From the NCBI GenBank assembly GCA_937895935.1, contig CALBKX010000024.1:62001-126000 (forward strand): 64,000 nt of DNA. Direction: 5' to 3'. Below the pieces are notes generated by a model that did not search any database, was not told the DNA's origin, and was given only the letters and a program-made list of their open reading frames with translations. A program made the position numbers and the translations under genes. This stretch comes from an uncultured Clostridia bacterium (lineage in GTDB: Bacteria; Bacillota; Clostridia; Christensenellales; UBA1242). Shown here piece by piece: positions 46,653 through 56,581 of the stretch. Numbering within the stretch: position 1 is the first letter of the stretch; every line of letters begins with the position of its first letter.

Positions 46653-47789
46653 ATGTTTTATACTATTGTTACATTTGGATGTCAAATGAACGTCCATGAA
46701 TCAGAAAAAATTGCAGGAATGCTTGAAAATATGGGTTATAACCCTACTGACGATAAAGAAAAGGCAGATATAATAGTTTTTAATACTTGTGCTATACGCG
46801 AAGGTGCAGAGGATAGAGCACTTGGAAACATTGGAAACCTTAAAAAAATGAAAAAAGCAAATCCAAATAAGATAATCGCGGTTGCTGGCTGTATGACACA
46901 ACAAAAACAAGTAGCAGAAAAATTATTTAAAACTTTTCCTTTTATAGATATAATTGTCGGAACACATAATTTATATGAATTACCAAACTTGATTAATTTA
47001 AAACTCAACGAAAATAAAAGAAGTATAGAAAATTCTGGGATTGAGTCTATCAATGAAAGTGTTCCAGTAAGTAGAACTAGTGGAGAAAATGCTTGGGTAA
47101 ATATAATGTATGGTTGTAATAATTTTTGCTCTTATTGTATTGTCCCATATGTTAGAGGTAGGGAAATTAGCCGTAAAAAGTCTGATATTTTAAATGAATG
47201 TAAGCAAATAATTAACAGTGGCAAATATAAGCAAATAACTTTACTTGGACAAAATGTCAATTCATACCTTTGCCCTGATGATAACTCTAATTTTGCTTCT
47301 CTTTTAAAAGATATATGTGCTTTAGATGGTGATTTTAAATTAACATTTATGACCAGTCATCCAAAAGATATTTCAGATGAAGTGATTGACATTCTTGCTT
47401 TTGAGCCAAAAATATTAAAAGAGTTACACTTGCCAGTCCAAAGTGGTAGTAGTAAAATATTAAAAGCGATGAATCGTAAATATACGCGTGAGCACTATTT
47501 AAATATAATTGATAAGTTAAAAAGCAAAATCCCAAACATCAGGCTTACAACGGACATAATTGTTGGTTTCCCTGGAGAAATGGATGAAGATTTTGAGGAA
47601 ACAATATCACTAATTAAATATGTTAAGTATGATGGGATTTTTGCTTTTATGTATTCAAAAAGATCAGGTACATTGGCAGAAAAAATGGAAAATCAAATTC
47701 CAGATAATATAAAGAATTATAGAGTAAATAAAGTTTTAGAAGTTGAAAAAGAAATACAAAAAGAAAAGGAAGAGAGAAATGGCGAGTGA
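46653..47789 (+). CDS. miaB: tRNA-2-methylthio-N6-dimethylallyladenosine synthase MiaB, TRAM-less
   Basis: A 378-residue radical SAM methylthiotransferase modifying i6A37 of tRNA. The start at ATG 46653 follows TTGGAG. The UPF0004 domain has TFGCQMNVHES, NTCAIREGAEDRALG and AGCMTQQ. The radical SAM triad is in YGCNNFCSYCIVPYVRGREISR (about 152-161), with PVQSGSSKILKAMNR also present. The protein stops at VEKEIQKEKEERNGE, where the C-terminal TRAM domain (about 60 residues) should follow. Its end overlaps mutS by 11 nt, so this looks fixed rather than a sequencing error. Its substrate is made by miaA downstream. Confidence 0.93.
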   Translation: MFYTIVTFGCQMNVHESEKIAGMLENMGYNPTDDKEKADIIVFNTCAIREGAEDRALGNIGNLKKMKKANPNKIIAVAGCMTQQKQVAEKLFKTFPFIDIIVGTHNLYELPNLINLKLNENKRSIENSGIESINESVPVSRTSGENAWVNIMYGCNNFCSYCIVPYVRGREISRKKSDILNECKQIINSGKYKQITLLGQNVNSYLCPDDNSNFASLLKDICALDGDFKLTFMTSHPKDISDEVIDILAFEPKILKELHLPVQSGSSKILKAMNRKYTREHYLNIIDKLKSKIPNIRLTTDIIVGFPGEMDEDFEETISLIKYVKYDGIFAFMYSKRSGTLAEKMENQIPDNIKNYRVNKVLEVEKEIQKEKEERNGE

Positions 47790-50394
47790 AAAAAAGGTAA
47801 AATATGAACCTTCTGATATGATGCAACATTATTTAAGAACAAAAGACCAATATAGTGATTGTGTTTTGTTTTATCGGTTAGGGGATTTTTACGAATTATT
47901 TTTTGATGACGCTGTCACTATGTCAAAAGTTTTAGATTTAACATTGACTGGCAAAGAATGGGGAATGCCAGAAAGAGCACCTATGTGTGGTATTCCTTAT
48001 CATGCAGTTGATAATTACATAAACAAACTAATAAATCTTGGTTATAAAATAGCAATATGTGAACAAACTTCAACTCCACAAAAAGGGAAAATTGTAGAAA
48101 GGGAAGTTGTAAGAGTAATTACTGCAGGCACTGTAGTTGATGCAGGAGTTATTGATGAAAACAGTTATAATTATATTTGTTCCGTTTATCAAAATGATAA
48201 CAAGATAGGTGTTGCTCTATGTGAACTTACAACAGGAAAATTTGTTATTGCTGATTATGACGGCGAAAATTGTTTTGATAAATTAAATGATTTTTTAGTT
48301 AGATCTATGCCTTCAGAAATAATATGCAAGCATAATTATAATTTACGTAACTTATTATCTTCTGTTAAATTAAATATTCTTCCTGAATTTACAGAATATA
48401 ACGAAGAAAAATTTTCAGCCAATTTAGCAAATGAATTACTTACAAAATATTTTGGCGTTAATTTTGAATCAAAATATGATTTAAAAAATTATAACTATGG
48501 TCAAATAGCAGGAGGCGCATTACTTGCTTATCTTGAAGAAACTCAAAAACGTTCTTTAGTTCATATCAATAAAATAGAAAAAGAAAAATCTTCTGATTTT
48601 ATGCAAATTGATTTAAATACTAGAAGAAATCTAGAAATTCTAGAAACGTTAAAAGATAGAAGGAAAAAAGGGTCGTTAATCTCAGTAATAGATAAAACTA
48701 AAACCACTATGGGTACAAGATTAATGAAATCTTGGCTTTTTGAACCACTATATAATGAACAAGAAATAAACGGACGTTTAGATGCTGTTGAAGAGTTAAT
48801 AAAAAAATTAATGACTCGTGATGAAATAAAAGATATTTTATGTAAAGTTACTGACATTGAAAGAATATCAGGAAGAATTGCTTATGGCAATTTTACACCT
48901 AAGGATGCTGTTTCTTTAAGAGTTACTTTAGCACTTTTCCCTAAATTGTTTGATTTGTTATCTAAATTTGATAATGCAAAATTAAAAGCGTTCAAAAATA
49001 TGTTGCCTGATTTTACCGAGATTACTCAAATATTGAACAATGCTTTTGTAGAACAGCCACCTGCAATTTTAAGTGGGGGCGGATTTATAAAAAATGGTTT
49101 TAATAAGGAATTGGATGAGTATAGAAGTATAAAGTCAAACGTTGAAAAATGGATATCAAAACTAGAAGTAAAAGAAAAAGAATTGACTGGAATTAAAAAT
49201 TTAAAAATTGGTTTCAATAGGGTTTATGGATATTATATTGAAATTAATAAAATGTTCTCCGCAGACGTACCAGTTCGTTATACAAGAAAACAAACAGTAG
49301 CAAATTGTGACAGATATTTAACTGATGAACTTCGTGATTTACAAATTAAAATTGAAAATGCAGATGAAAATTCTATAAAATTAGAACAAACTATTTTTAA
49401 GGAAATTAGAGAAAAATTATTGCAAAATTGTTCAAAAATACAAACTGCTTCAAAAATTGTTGCTGAATTAGATTGTTTGTTATCTTTTGCAGAATTAGCG
49501 GTAAAAAATAATTATATAAAACCGAAAGTAAGTTCAAAAATCAATCACATTTTAATTGAAGAAGGAAGACATCCTGTGGTTGAAGAATTAAACAAAAACT
49601 CATCATTTATTCCTAATGATACACTTTTGGACTGTAATGATAATAAAATTATGATTATAACTGGCCCTAATATGGCTGGTAAAAGCACTTATATGCGACA
49701 AGTTGCTGTTATAACACTGCTTGCACACATTGGTTGTTTTGTGCCTGCAAAAAGGGCTGAAATATCGTTAACTGACAGAATTTTTACTCGTGTTGGTGCA
49801 AGTGATGACTTAGCTGTTGGACAGTCTACATTTATGGTTGAAATGATGGAGGTAGCAAACATTTTAAATAATGCAACAAATAAGAGTTTGGTTGTTTTGG
49901 ATGAAATAGGTCGTGGAACATCAACATATGACGGATTATCTATCGCTTGGGCTGTTGTAGAAGAAATAGCCACAAAAATGAATTGTAAAACTATGTTTGC
50001 AACACATTATCACGAATTGACCGAACTTGAAGGTTTTATGGATGGTGTAAAAAATTATCAAATACTTATTAAAGAAATAAATGGTCAATTAGTTTTTCTT
50101 AGAAAAATACAACGTGGCGGGGCAAATAGGAGTTATGGAATTGAGGTTGCAGAACTTGCTGGTGTTAATAAATCTGTCATTGATAGAGCAAAAACAATTT
50201 CTATTGAATTAGAAAAAAATGATTTATCTAACCATATAGTTAAAAATGTTTCACAAAATCCCGAAGAAACTGTTGAGAAAGAAAAATCTTATACAAATGT
50301 TATAGCGATATTAAAAGACATTGATGTTAATAAAATAACGCCACTTGGTGCTTTTGAAACACTATGTGATTTAGTTCAAAAAGTAAAAGGATAA
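47779..50394 (+). CDS. mutS: DNA mismatch repair protein MutS
   Basis: An 871-residue mismatch sensor. The start at ATG 47779 is chosen for the preceding GGAAGAGAG and normal length; the frame is open further upstream inside miaB. The mismatch-reading Phe37-x-Glu39 is in GDFYELF. Walker A GPNMAGKST is near 628, with DEIGRGTSTYDG and ATHYHELTEL following, and a C-terminal helical tail. Complete MutS1. It is in an operon with miaB, the zinc-ribbon gene, mutL, miaA and ynbB. Confidence 0.97.
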   Translation: MASEKKVKYEPSDMMQHYLRTKDQYSDCVLFYRLGDFYELFFDDAVTMSKVLDLTLTGKEWGMPERAPMCGIPYHAVDNYINKLINLGYKIAICEQTSTPQKGKIVEREVVRVITAGTVVDAGVIDENSYNYICSVYQNDNKIGVALCELTTGKFVIADYDGENCFDKLNDFLVRSMPSEIICKHNYNLRNLLSSVKLNILPEFTEYNEEKFSANLANELLTKYFGVNFESKYDLKNYNYGQIAGGALLAYLEETQKRSLVHINKIEKEKSSDFMQIDLNTRRNLEILETLKDRRKKGSLISVIDKTKTTMGTRLMKSWLFEPLYNEQEINGRLDAVEELIKKLMTRDEIKDILCKVTDIERISGRIAYGNFTPKDAVSLRVTLALFPKLFDLLSKFDNAKLKAFKNMLPDFTEITQILNNAFVEQPPAILSGGGFIKNGFNKELDEYRSIKSNVEKWISKLEVKEKELTGIKNLKIGFNRVYGYYIEINKMFSADVPVRYTRKQTVANCDRYLTDELRDLQIKIENADENSIKLEQTIFKEIREKLLQNCSKIQTASKIVAELDCLLSFAELAVKNNYIKPKVSSKINHILIEEGRHPVVEELNKNSSFIPNDTLLDCNDNKIMIITGPNMAGKSTYMRQVAVITLLAHIGCFVPAKRAEISLTDRIFTRVGASDDLAVGQSTFMVEMMEVANILNNATNKSLVVLDEIGRGTSTYDGLSIAWAVVEEIATKMNCKTMFATHYHELTELEGFMDGVKNYQILIKEINGQLVFLRKIQRGGANRSYGIEVAELAGVNKSVIDRAKTISIELEKNDLSNHIVKNVSQNPEETVEKEKSYTNVIAILKDIDVNKITPLGAFETLCDLVQKVKG

Positions 50395-50396
50395 TA

Positions 50397-51554
50397 ATGG
50401 AAAAAAACTTAAAGCGAAAATATAACTTTTATATAAATATAAATAAAATACTTGCATTCTTTTTTATATTAGTTTTTATAACTTCTATAGTTATGTTTTT
50501 TGTAGTTGTTGGCGTAGATTCTTTATCGGAGTGGATTAAGTATTTTTTTGCTCTTTCTCCACTTTTTATACTGCCATTAAGCATATTTGGTGCTATTGCC
50601 GGTTTAAGTAACTTTTATTTTAAAAGCTTAAAAACTAATATTTATAACGAATTGAGCAAAAAGTTTGAACAAGATTTAATTGATTTTAAAATTGAAGAAT
50701 TAAACAATTACAAAACATGGGAAGTGTATTATAAGCAATTAGATTTAGAAAACATTAGACAACAAACTCTTATAAAATTAAAAGATATTTTTGTTCAAGA
50801 ACAATTTAAGAGTTATAATGAAATAGATTCTTTTAAAAAGCATATTGATTTATACAAAAAGACAATTAATAAAAATTTAATTGATGCTATTTTATTAGAT
50901 TATAATAACAAGCTTATTGAAGTTTTAAAAACAAACTATCCAAATACTTTTAAAGAATTGTATTATGATATAGAATTTAGAATGGTTGAAAGAATTGTTT
51001 TAAGTTATATCAACGGCAAATCAACATTATCAGAAAATATTTTATATGGTCCTGATGATAATTATCCATATAAACCAATTGTAATTGATTTAGATTACTT
51101 TCTTAATGATCGTCTTAGTTACGATAAATATATTAGAACCGGTAAAGATATTAGAAAAATAAAAATAAGCATTCCAAATAAAACCCAAATAGATAAACTA
51201 AATGCATATCGTGAATTTTGTATTGATTGTGCTAATACAGAAAGTATTTCATATTCAGAATCAATATCAAAAGCAAATTATTATTCAAGCTGTTTGGACA
51301 ATTATCTTTTAGAAGACGAAAGATTAAAAAAATTACAATTGCCTAGCAATTTAAATAGTGATAAACTTATTAAAGAAAGTCAAGCAAAAAGAACTAATTA
51401 TATTAGTCAAAACTTTCAAAGCTACAGATATAGAAATCATTGTTGGAACTGCAAGACTCCAATAAATGAAGATTGGTTTAAATCATCTGTAAAATGTAGC
51501 AAATGCGGTTATTTCAAGTGTAGAAATTGTGGTCGCTGTTTTTGTGATAAATGA
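50397..51554 (+). CDS. Two-helix membrane protein with C-terminal zinc ribbons
   Basis: A 385-residue protein of no known family, 2 bp after mutS and 21 bp before mutL. Two membrane helices lie at about 14-40 and 50-73. A charged, helical, Lys/Tyr-rich middle region of about 265 residues follows. The last 45 residues hold eight Cys in four tight groups: NHCWNCKTPI, KCSKCGYF, KCRNCGRCFCDK. They look like a zinc ribbon plus a second partial treble-clef knuckle. Tight spacing shows co-expression with mismatch repair. Whether it takes part in repair is unknown. Confidence 0.75.
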   Translation: MEKNLKRKYNFYININKILAFFFILVFITSIVMFFVVVGVDSLSEWIKYFFALSPLFILPLSIFGAIAGLSNFYFKSLKTNIYNELSKKFEQDLIDFKIEELNNYKTWEVYYKQLDLENIRQQTLIKLKDIFVQEQFKSYNEIDSFKKHIDLYKKTINKNLIDAILLDYNNKLIEVLKTNYPNTFKELYYDIEFRMVERIVLSYINGKSTLSENILYGPDDNYPYKPIVIDLDYFLNDRLSYDKYIRTGKDIRKIKISIPNKTQIDKLNAYREFCIDCANTESISYSESISKANYYSSCLDNYLLEDERLKKLQLPSNLNSDKLIKESQAKRTNYISQNFQSYRYRNHCWNCKTPINEDWFKSSVKCSKCGYFKCRNCGRCFCDK

Positions 51555-51575
51555 TGAACAAAAGAAGGAAATATT

Positions 51576-53504
51576 ATGTCAATAAAAATATTAAGTAAAA
51601 ATGTTATAAATCAAATTTCAGCCGGTGAAGTAGTTGAAAAACCTGCCTCCATAGTTAAAGAATTAGTTGAAAATAGTATTGATGCTGGTGCAACAGAAAT
51701 AGTTATAGAAATTAAAAACGGTGGGATAGATTACATTTCCGTACAAGATAATGGAACGGGAATTAATTCAAATGAAATAAAACTAGCATTCACACCACAT
51801 GCAACAAGCAAATTAGAAAAAATAGATGATTTAAATAGCATTGCAACAATGGGTTTCAGAGGAGAAGCGTTAGCTACAATTTCTGCCGTTAGCAAAGTTA
51901 CTTTAATTACAAAAACAGAAAACGAAGATATTGGCACAATGGTTTATTTAGAAGGTGGAGAAGAAATATATCAAAAGGAAGTTGCCACAGTAAAAGGAAC
52001 TAAAATTCAAGTAGAAAATATATTTTATAACACTCCTGCTAGATTAAAGTTTTTAAGGAAACCAAAAACCGAAGAGAATGAAATAACTAATTATGTAGAA
52101 AAATTAATACTAGGAAATAGAAATGTTGCTTTTAAATATATAGTTGACAACAAATTAATATATAACACCATATCTAGTAATACGCATGATAAAATATATA
52201 CTATATATGGAAGAGAAGTTGCAGACAATATGTTGCAAGTTGATTACAACTCTGGTGAATATTTTGTTACTGGATTTATATCAAAACCAGAATTTGCGAA
52301 AGCGAATAGAACATATCAGAATTTATTTGTGAATAACAGATTTTGCAATAACGCATTAGTAAGTACCGCAGTTTCCAATGCTTATGAAAACTTTACAATG
52401 AAAGGTAAATTTCCAGTTTATGTATTGTATTTAAATTTGCCACAAAATGAAGTAGATGTAAATGTTCATCCAAATAAACTTGAGGTTAAATTTGAAAACA
52501 CACAAAAAATATATCGAGTATTTTTTGATGCAGTATTTAAAGCACTATCTGATTTTAATCATATACGCACAATTAACAGTGACCAAGAATCTACTCAAAA
52601 TTTAAATGATTCAGTATTAAATAATCCACTTACTGATGTTAAAAAAGAGGGTGTAAGTTTTTCCGATGCTGAGAAAAGAGAGGAATTTGATAGATTAATA
52701 AATGAGTATTCTAATAGTATAGTTGATTCAAAAAACTCAACAGGCTCGTACGATTTCAGAACTGACAATCGAATTATACCTTCTATTGAAATCGAGGCTG
52801 AAAATAAACCAATTATTGAAAATAATGTATATGTAATAAATGATGATAATGATAAATCTGCTACCCAAATAAATGAAGATAATATCGAAGTTCATAAAGT
52901 TTTGCAAGAAGATTTTAAATCAGTTTTAGCTTTAGATTACAAAATGATTGGTGTTGCTTTCAATACATATTTAATAATAGAATTTGAAGATAAACTTTTT
53001 TTAATAGACCAACACGCTTGTCATGAAAGACAAAGATATGATGAAATAATGAATCAAATTAATAGCAATTCGCTAAAAGTACAAGATTTGTTAATTCCTT
53101 TCATAATAAAAGTTAATCAAAATGAATCAAACTTTTTAATGAATAATTTATCTGTTTTAAACTCTTTTGGAATAGATATTTCTGAATTTGGTTATAATAC
53201 TTTTAAAGTTTCTAGTGTGCCATTATTAATTTTAGATATGGACTTAAATATGTTCTTTGATGAAATGTTTGATAATTTGAATTCATTTGCAAAAACACCT
53301 CAAGATACAATTAAATCAAGATTTATGCAAATGGCTTGTAAATCTGCAGTAAAAGGTGGCGATCATTTAAGTGATTTAGAAATAAAATCATTATTAGATA
53401 CGGTCAAAACAAAAACTGAGATTTTGTTATGTCCACATGGAAGACCAATTGTTGTTGAAATAACCAAAAACCAAATAGAAAAATGGTTTAAAAGGATAGT
53501 TTAA
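51576..53504 (+). CDS. mutL: DNA mismatch repair endonuclease MutL
   Basis: A 642-residue MutL. The GHKL ATPase is at the N-terminus: GEVVEKPASIVKELVENSIDAGAT, DNGTGI and GFRGEALATISAVS. The nicking-endonuclease motif DQHACHERQRYDE is near 479-491, with ACKSAVKGG and CPHGRP (near 620) completing the metal site. This is the latent nuclease type found where MutH is absent. Stop and miaA start overlap by one base. AAGAAGGAA precedes the ATG. Confidence 0.96.
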   Translation: MSIKILSKNVINQISAGEVVEKPASIVKELVENSIDAGATEIVIEIKNGGIDYISVQDNGTGINSNEIKLAFTPHATSKLEKIDDLNSIATMGFRGEALATISAVSKVTLITKTENEDIGTMVYLEGGEEIYQKEVATVKGTKIQVENIFYNTPARLKFLRKPKTEENEITNYVEKLILGNRNVAFKYIVDNKLIYNTISSNTHDKIYTIYGREVADNMLQVDYNSGEYFVTGFISKPEFAKANRTYQNLFVNNRFCNNALVSTAVSNAYENFTMKGKFPVYVLYLNLPQNEVDVNVHPNKLEVKFENTQKIYRVFFDAVFKALSDFNHIRTINSDQESTQNLNDSVLNNPLTDVKKEGVSFSDAEKREEFDRLINEYSNSIVDSKNSTGSYDFRTDNRIIPSIEIEAENKPIIENNVYVINDDNDKSATQINEDNIEVHKVLQEDFKSVLALDYKMIGVAFNTYLIIEFEDKLFLIDQHACHERQRYDEIMNQINSNSLKVQDLLIPFIIKVNQNESNFLMNNLSVLNSFGIDISEFGYNTFKVSSVPLLILDMDLNMFFDEMFDNLNSFAKTPQDTIKSRFMQMACKSAVKGGDHLSDLEIKSLLDTVKTKTEILLCPHGRPIVVEITKNQIEKWFKRIV

Positions 53505-54385
53505 TGCAAAACGTTATTGTGTTATATGGACCAACTGCAGTAGGAAAGTCTGCTATTGCTGTTGAACTTGCTAAACTAGTTAATGGTGAAATTATTTCTG
53601 CGGATTCTATGCAAATATATAAACATTTAAATATAGGCTCTGCTAAAATTACCAAAGAAGAAATGGATGGAATTAAACATCATTTGCTAGATATTAAAGA
53701 ACCTACTGAAGAATATTCTGTAAGTGAATTTTGCCAAGATTCAAAAAACAAAATTAAAGAGATTTTATCTAGAGGACATCAACCAATTATAGTTGGCGGT
53801 ACAGGTCTTTATCTAAAAGCGTTAATTGAAGGATATGATTTTGCAAATACTTCTAAAAATGAGCAATTTAGAAAGGAATTAGAACAATATTCTAATGATA
53901 AACTTTATAATAAAATTTTAAATATTGAAGGAAAATGTGAGATAGATAAAAACAATAAAAGGCGTTTAATTCGATATTTAGAAATTTTAAAATATGGAAA
54001 AACTTTAAATAAAAATATTGATAGTGATTACAACTATAAAATTTTTGCTATTGTTGATGATAGGCAAAAAATTTATGATAGAATTAATAATAGAGTAGAT
54101 AGAATGATAAATAATGGGTTGCTAGATGAAGCAAAATTTCTCTTGGGTTTAAATCTGCCAGAAAGTAATCAAGCAATTAAAGCAATTGGATATAAGGAGT
54201 TGTTTCCTTATTTACAAAATCAAGATAGTCTTGATAACTGTTTAAACCTTTTAAAGCAAAAGTCAAGAAACTATGCAAAAAGACAATTTACATTTATTAA
54301 TCAATTTGATAATGTTGTAATCATTAATTTTCAAGGGATAAAAGAAACGACAAACTTAATTGCAAAAAATTTGGAGAATAAATAA
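53504..54385 (+). CDS. miaA: tRNA dimethylallyltransferase MiaA
   Basis: A 293-residue enzyme adding the dimethylallyl group to A37, the substrate of MiaB at the head of this operon. P-loop GPTAVGKSAIAVELA at 7-21, then the catalytic Asp in SADSMQIYKHLNIGSAK, VGGTGLYLKALIEG, KAIGYKELFPYL and the C-terminal KQKSRNYAKRQFTF. It overlaps mutL and ynbB by one base each. The hfq gene that often follows miaA is absent. Confidence 0.96.
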   Translation: MQNVIVLYGPTAVGKSAIAVELAKLVNGEIISADSMQIYKHLNIGSAKITKEEMDGIKHHLLDIKEPTEEYSVSEFCQDSKNKIKEILSRGHQPIIVGGTGLYLKALIEGYDFANTSKNEQFRKELEQYSNDKLYNKILNIEGKCEIDKNNKRRLIRYLEILKYGKTLNKNIDSDYNYKIFAIVDDRQKIYDRINNRVDRMINNGLLDEAKFLLGLNLPESNQAIKAIGYKELFPYLQNQDSLDNCLNLLKQKSRNYAKRQFTFINQFDNVVIINFQGIKETTNLIAKNLENK

Positions 54386-55638
54386 TGGATAAAAAAATAT
54401 TTTTAAAAGAATGTGAAAATGATTTAAAGGATAGGTTTGATGAATTAGATGAGATTGCATTTTTTAATCAGAAAAAAATTTTAAACGCTTTTCAAAAACA
54501 AAAAGTCGCTTTAAGACATTTTTATGGTTCAACAGGTTATGGATATGATGATTCAGGGAAAGAAGTCTTAAATAAAATTTATGCTGAAGTTTTTGGCGCC
54601 GATTCTGCAATTGTTTCGCCATTAATAACCTGCGGAACTCATGCAATATTTTTGTGTCTTGCATCTATACTTAGACCAAATGATGTGTTATTGTCAGTCA
54701 CTGGTTCTCCTTACGACACTTTAATTGACTGTATTAAAGGGACTAAGTCAGATATTGGCAGTTTAAAAGATTTCAATATCAAATATGAACAAGTGGATTT
54801 AAAAGATGACAAAATAGATACTCTAGAAGCTTTAAACAAAATAAAAGAATTAAAGCCAAAAATTGTTTATTTGCAACGTTCGAGAGGATATGGCTGGAGA
54901 AAGCCACTCTCTATAGATGATTTTAAATATATATTTGAAGAAATAAGAAAAATAAATAAAGATTGTTTTATTATGGTTGATAATTGCTACGGAGAATTTG
55001 TAGAAAAACAAGAACCCTCAGGTGTTGGGGCGGATATTGTTGTAGGCTCATTATGCAAAAATCCTGGTGGTGGTATTGTTCCTACTGGTGCTTATATTGC
55101 AGGTACTTTTAGAGCAATTAGCCTTATTGAAAAAAGACTAACAGCGCCTTCAGTAGGTATTGAAGTTGGAAGTTATGAACCCGGATATAGATTGTTTTTC
55201 CAAGGATTGTTTATTTCTCCTAACGTTGTAAAAAATGCAATTAAAGGTGCATACTTAATTGGCAGAGTTATGGAAAAACTTGGCTATGAAGTACTGCCAT
55301 CATCTAAGGAACAAAGTTTTGATATAATTAAATCCATAAAATTTAAATCTGCAGAAGAATTAATTAAGTTTGTGCAATTAGTACAAAAATATAGCCCTGT
55401 TGATAGCGATGCTGTCCCAATGCCTTGGGATATGCCGGGATATTCAGATCAAGTAATAATGGCTGCGGGAACATTTGTACAAGGTGCTTCCATAGAAATG
55501 TCTTGTGATAGTCCTATTAAGGCACCTTACGTAGCATATTTTCAAGGTGGCTTAACTTATGAACATATTAAGATTGTAGCCGAAAACCTAATTGATGCTT
55601 ATAAAAACACTGAAACTTCAACTTTAATTGAAGTTTAA
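54385..55638 (+). CDS. ynbB: PLP-dependent YnbB-type protein (methionine gamma-lyase family)
   Basis: A 417-residue fold-type I PLP protein of the family once named aluminium-resistance protein. The PLP Lys is in VVGSLCKNPGGGIVPTGAYIAG and the aspartate pairing with the cofactor in MVDNCYGEFVE. RHFYGSTGYGYDD near the start and MPWDMPGYSDQVIMAAG near the end are family-typical. The true substrate is uncertain; cystathionine/methionine lyase chemistry is usually proposed. Its place next to miaA and near lexA copies the Bacillus ynbB neighbourhood. Last gene of the operon. Confidence 0.88.
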   Translation: MDKKIFLKECENDLKDRFDELDEIAFFNQKKILNAFQKQKVALRHFYGSTGYGYDDSGKEVLNKIYAEVFGADSAIVSPLITCGTHAIFLCLASILRPNDVLLSVTGSPYDTLIDCIKGTKSDIGSLKDFNIKYEQVDLKDDKIDTLEALNKIKELKPKIVYLQRSRGYGWRKPLSIDDFKYIFEEIRKINKDCFIMVDNCYGEFVEKQEPSGVGADIVVGSLCKNPGGGIVPTGAYIAGTFRAISLIEKRLTAPSVGIEVGSYEPGYRLFFQGLFISPNVVKNAIKGAYLIGRVMEKLGYEVLPSSKEQSFDIIKSIKFKSAEELIKFVQLVQKYSPVDSDAVPMPWDMPGYSDQVIMAAGTFVQGASIEMSCDSPIKAPYVAYFQGGLTYEHIKIVAENLIDAYKNTETSTLIEV

Positions 55639-55757
55639 ATACTTACATTTATGTAAGTGCTCGCTTGTTTGTCAAAAAGCGATGGCTAAGAACAGATGGA
55701 TATAACATTAAAATGAGTCAAAATTTCTTTAAAATATGATTTTTATACTACAAAAAA

Positions 55758-55796
55758 ACAAGGTAAAACCAAATTTCAATTTTGCCTTGTTTTTTG
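55758..55796. terminator. Bidirectional rho-independent terminator between ynbB and lexA
   Basis: Stem ACAAGGTAAAA / TTTTGCCTTGT (one T-G pair), with A- and T-runs on its two sides, between convergent genes. Two further small hairpins (ACTTAC / GTAAGT and CGCTT / AAGCG) lie right after ynbB at about 55640-55685. Confidence 0.85.
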
Positions 55797-55804
55797 TTTA
55801 AAAA

Positions 55805-56413
55805 TTAAAAACGTTTAATACAACCAATAACTTTTCCTAAAATTTTACAGTCAATTGTAATTATTGGCTTATATAATTCATTTTGAGGTTGAAGTCTAAC
55901 AAATTGTCCATCTTTGTAAAAATTTTTTACAGTAGCATAACCATCAATGTATGCAACGACAATATCACCATTTTCAGCATCTTGTTGTTTTTTTACAACG
56001 ACATAATCACCATCGTCAATTCCTATGTTTATCATACTGTCACCAGCAACTTTAAGCATAAACAATTCCTGATTTGTACCAAAAACAGATTTACTCATAA
56101 TAAATTCTTCTTCAACATTTTCAAAAGCTAAAATAGGTGAGCCTGCTGCAACTTTTCCTATAAGTGGAATGCAGGTGACATCATTTTTACGTTCTTGTTT
56201 GTTTTGAACATAATTAATGCTTCGAGATTTATTGTCATGTTTCACTATTAAATTTTTTTCTACCAAGCGATCAACATATTTTTTTACTGAGTTTGTTGAT
56301 TTTATATTTACACCTGAAGATATTTCTCTATATGATGGAGGAAAGCCGTTGTCATTAGTATAATTTTTAATAAATTCAAAAATTTGAGCTTCCTTCAAAT
56401 CTCCCTTTTTCAT
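55805..56413 (-). CDS. lexA: SOS repressor LexA
   Basis: A 202-residue SOS repressor. The N-terminal winged helix (GFPPSYREISSGVNIKSTNSVKKYVDRL) binds DNA. The self-cleavage bond is Ala90-Gly91 in GKVAAGSPIL, with catalytic Ser126 in VAGDSMINIG and Lys142 in VVVKKQQD..NGDIVVAYIDG. The start at 56413 has GGGGG 8 nt upstream; another in-frame ATG at 56428 would contain that site. The promoter at 56526-56565 carries a LexA-like box, so autorepression is likely, with recA as co-target. Confidence 0.96.
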   Translation of the reverse strand: MKKGDLKEAQIFEFIKNYTNDNGFPPSYREISSGVNIKSTNSVKKYVDRLVEKNLIVKHDNKSRSINYVQNKQERKNDVTCIPLIGKVAAGSPILAFENVEEEFIMSKSVFGTNQELFMLKVAGDSMINIGIDDGDYVVVKKQQDAENGDIVVAYIDGYATVKNFYKDGQFVRLQPQNELYKPIITIDCKILGKVIGCIKRF

Positions 56414-56525
56414 AATTAAAACCCCCATATTTTATTTTTATTTAAAGTTAATTTAGGCTTAACGGCAAAATTTTGGTAGTATTATACCAAACTAAAAACA
56501 AAGGTAAAATCTTAAAAGTAATTTC

Positions 56526-56565
56526 ATTATATAACATATTTTTTATAAAGTCAAACATTTGTTTA
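56526..56565 (-). promoter_or_regulatory. lexA promoter with LexA box
   Basis: On the minus strand TTGACT (56554-56549), a 17-bp spacer and TATAAT (56531-56526). The plus-strand reading of the operator is CAAACATTTGTTTA (56552-56565), near-perfect half sites AAAC / GTTT around a 4-bp centre, matching the Bacillus/Clostridium GAAC-N4-GTTC pattern. It overlaps the -35 box exactly as in the recA promoter. Confidence 0.8.
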
Positions 56566-56581
56566 CTTTTTTTTATTTTAA

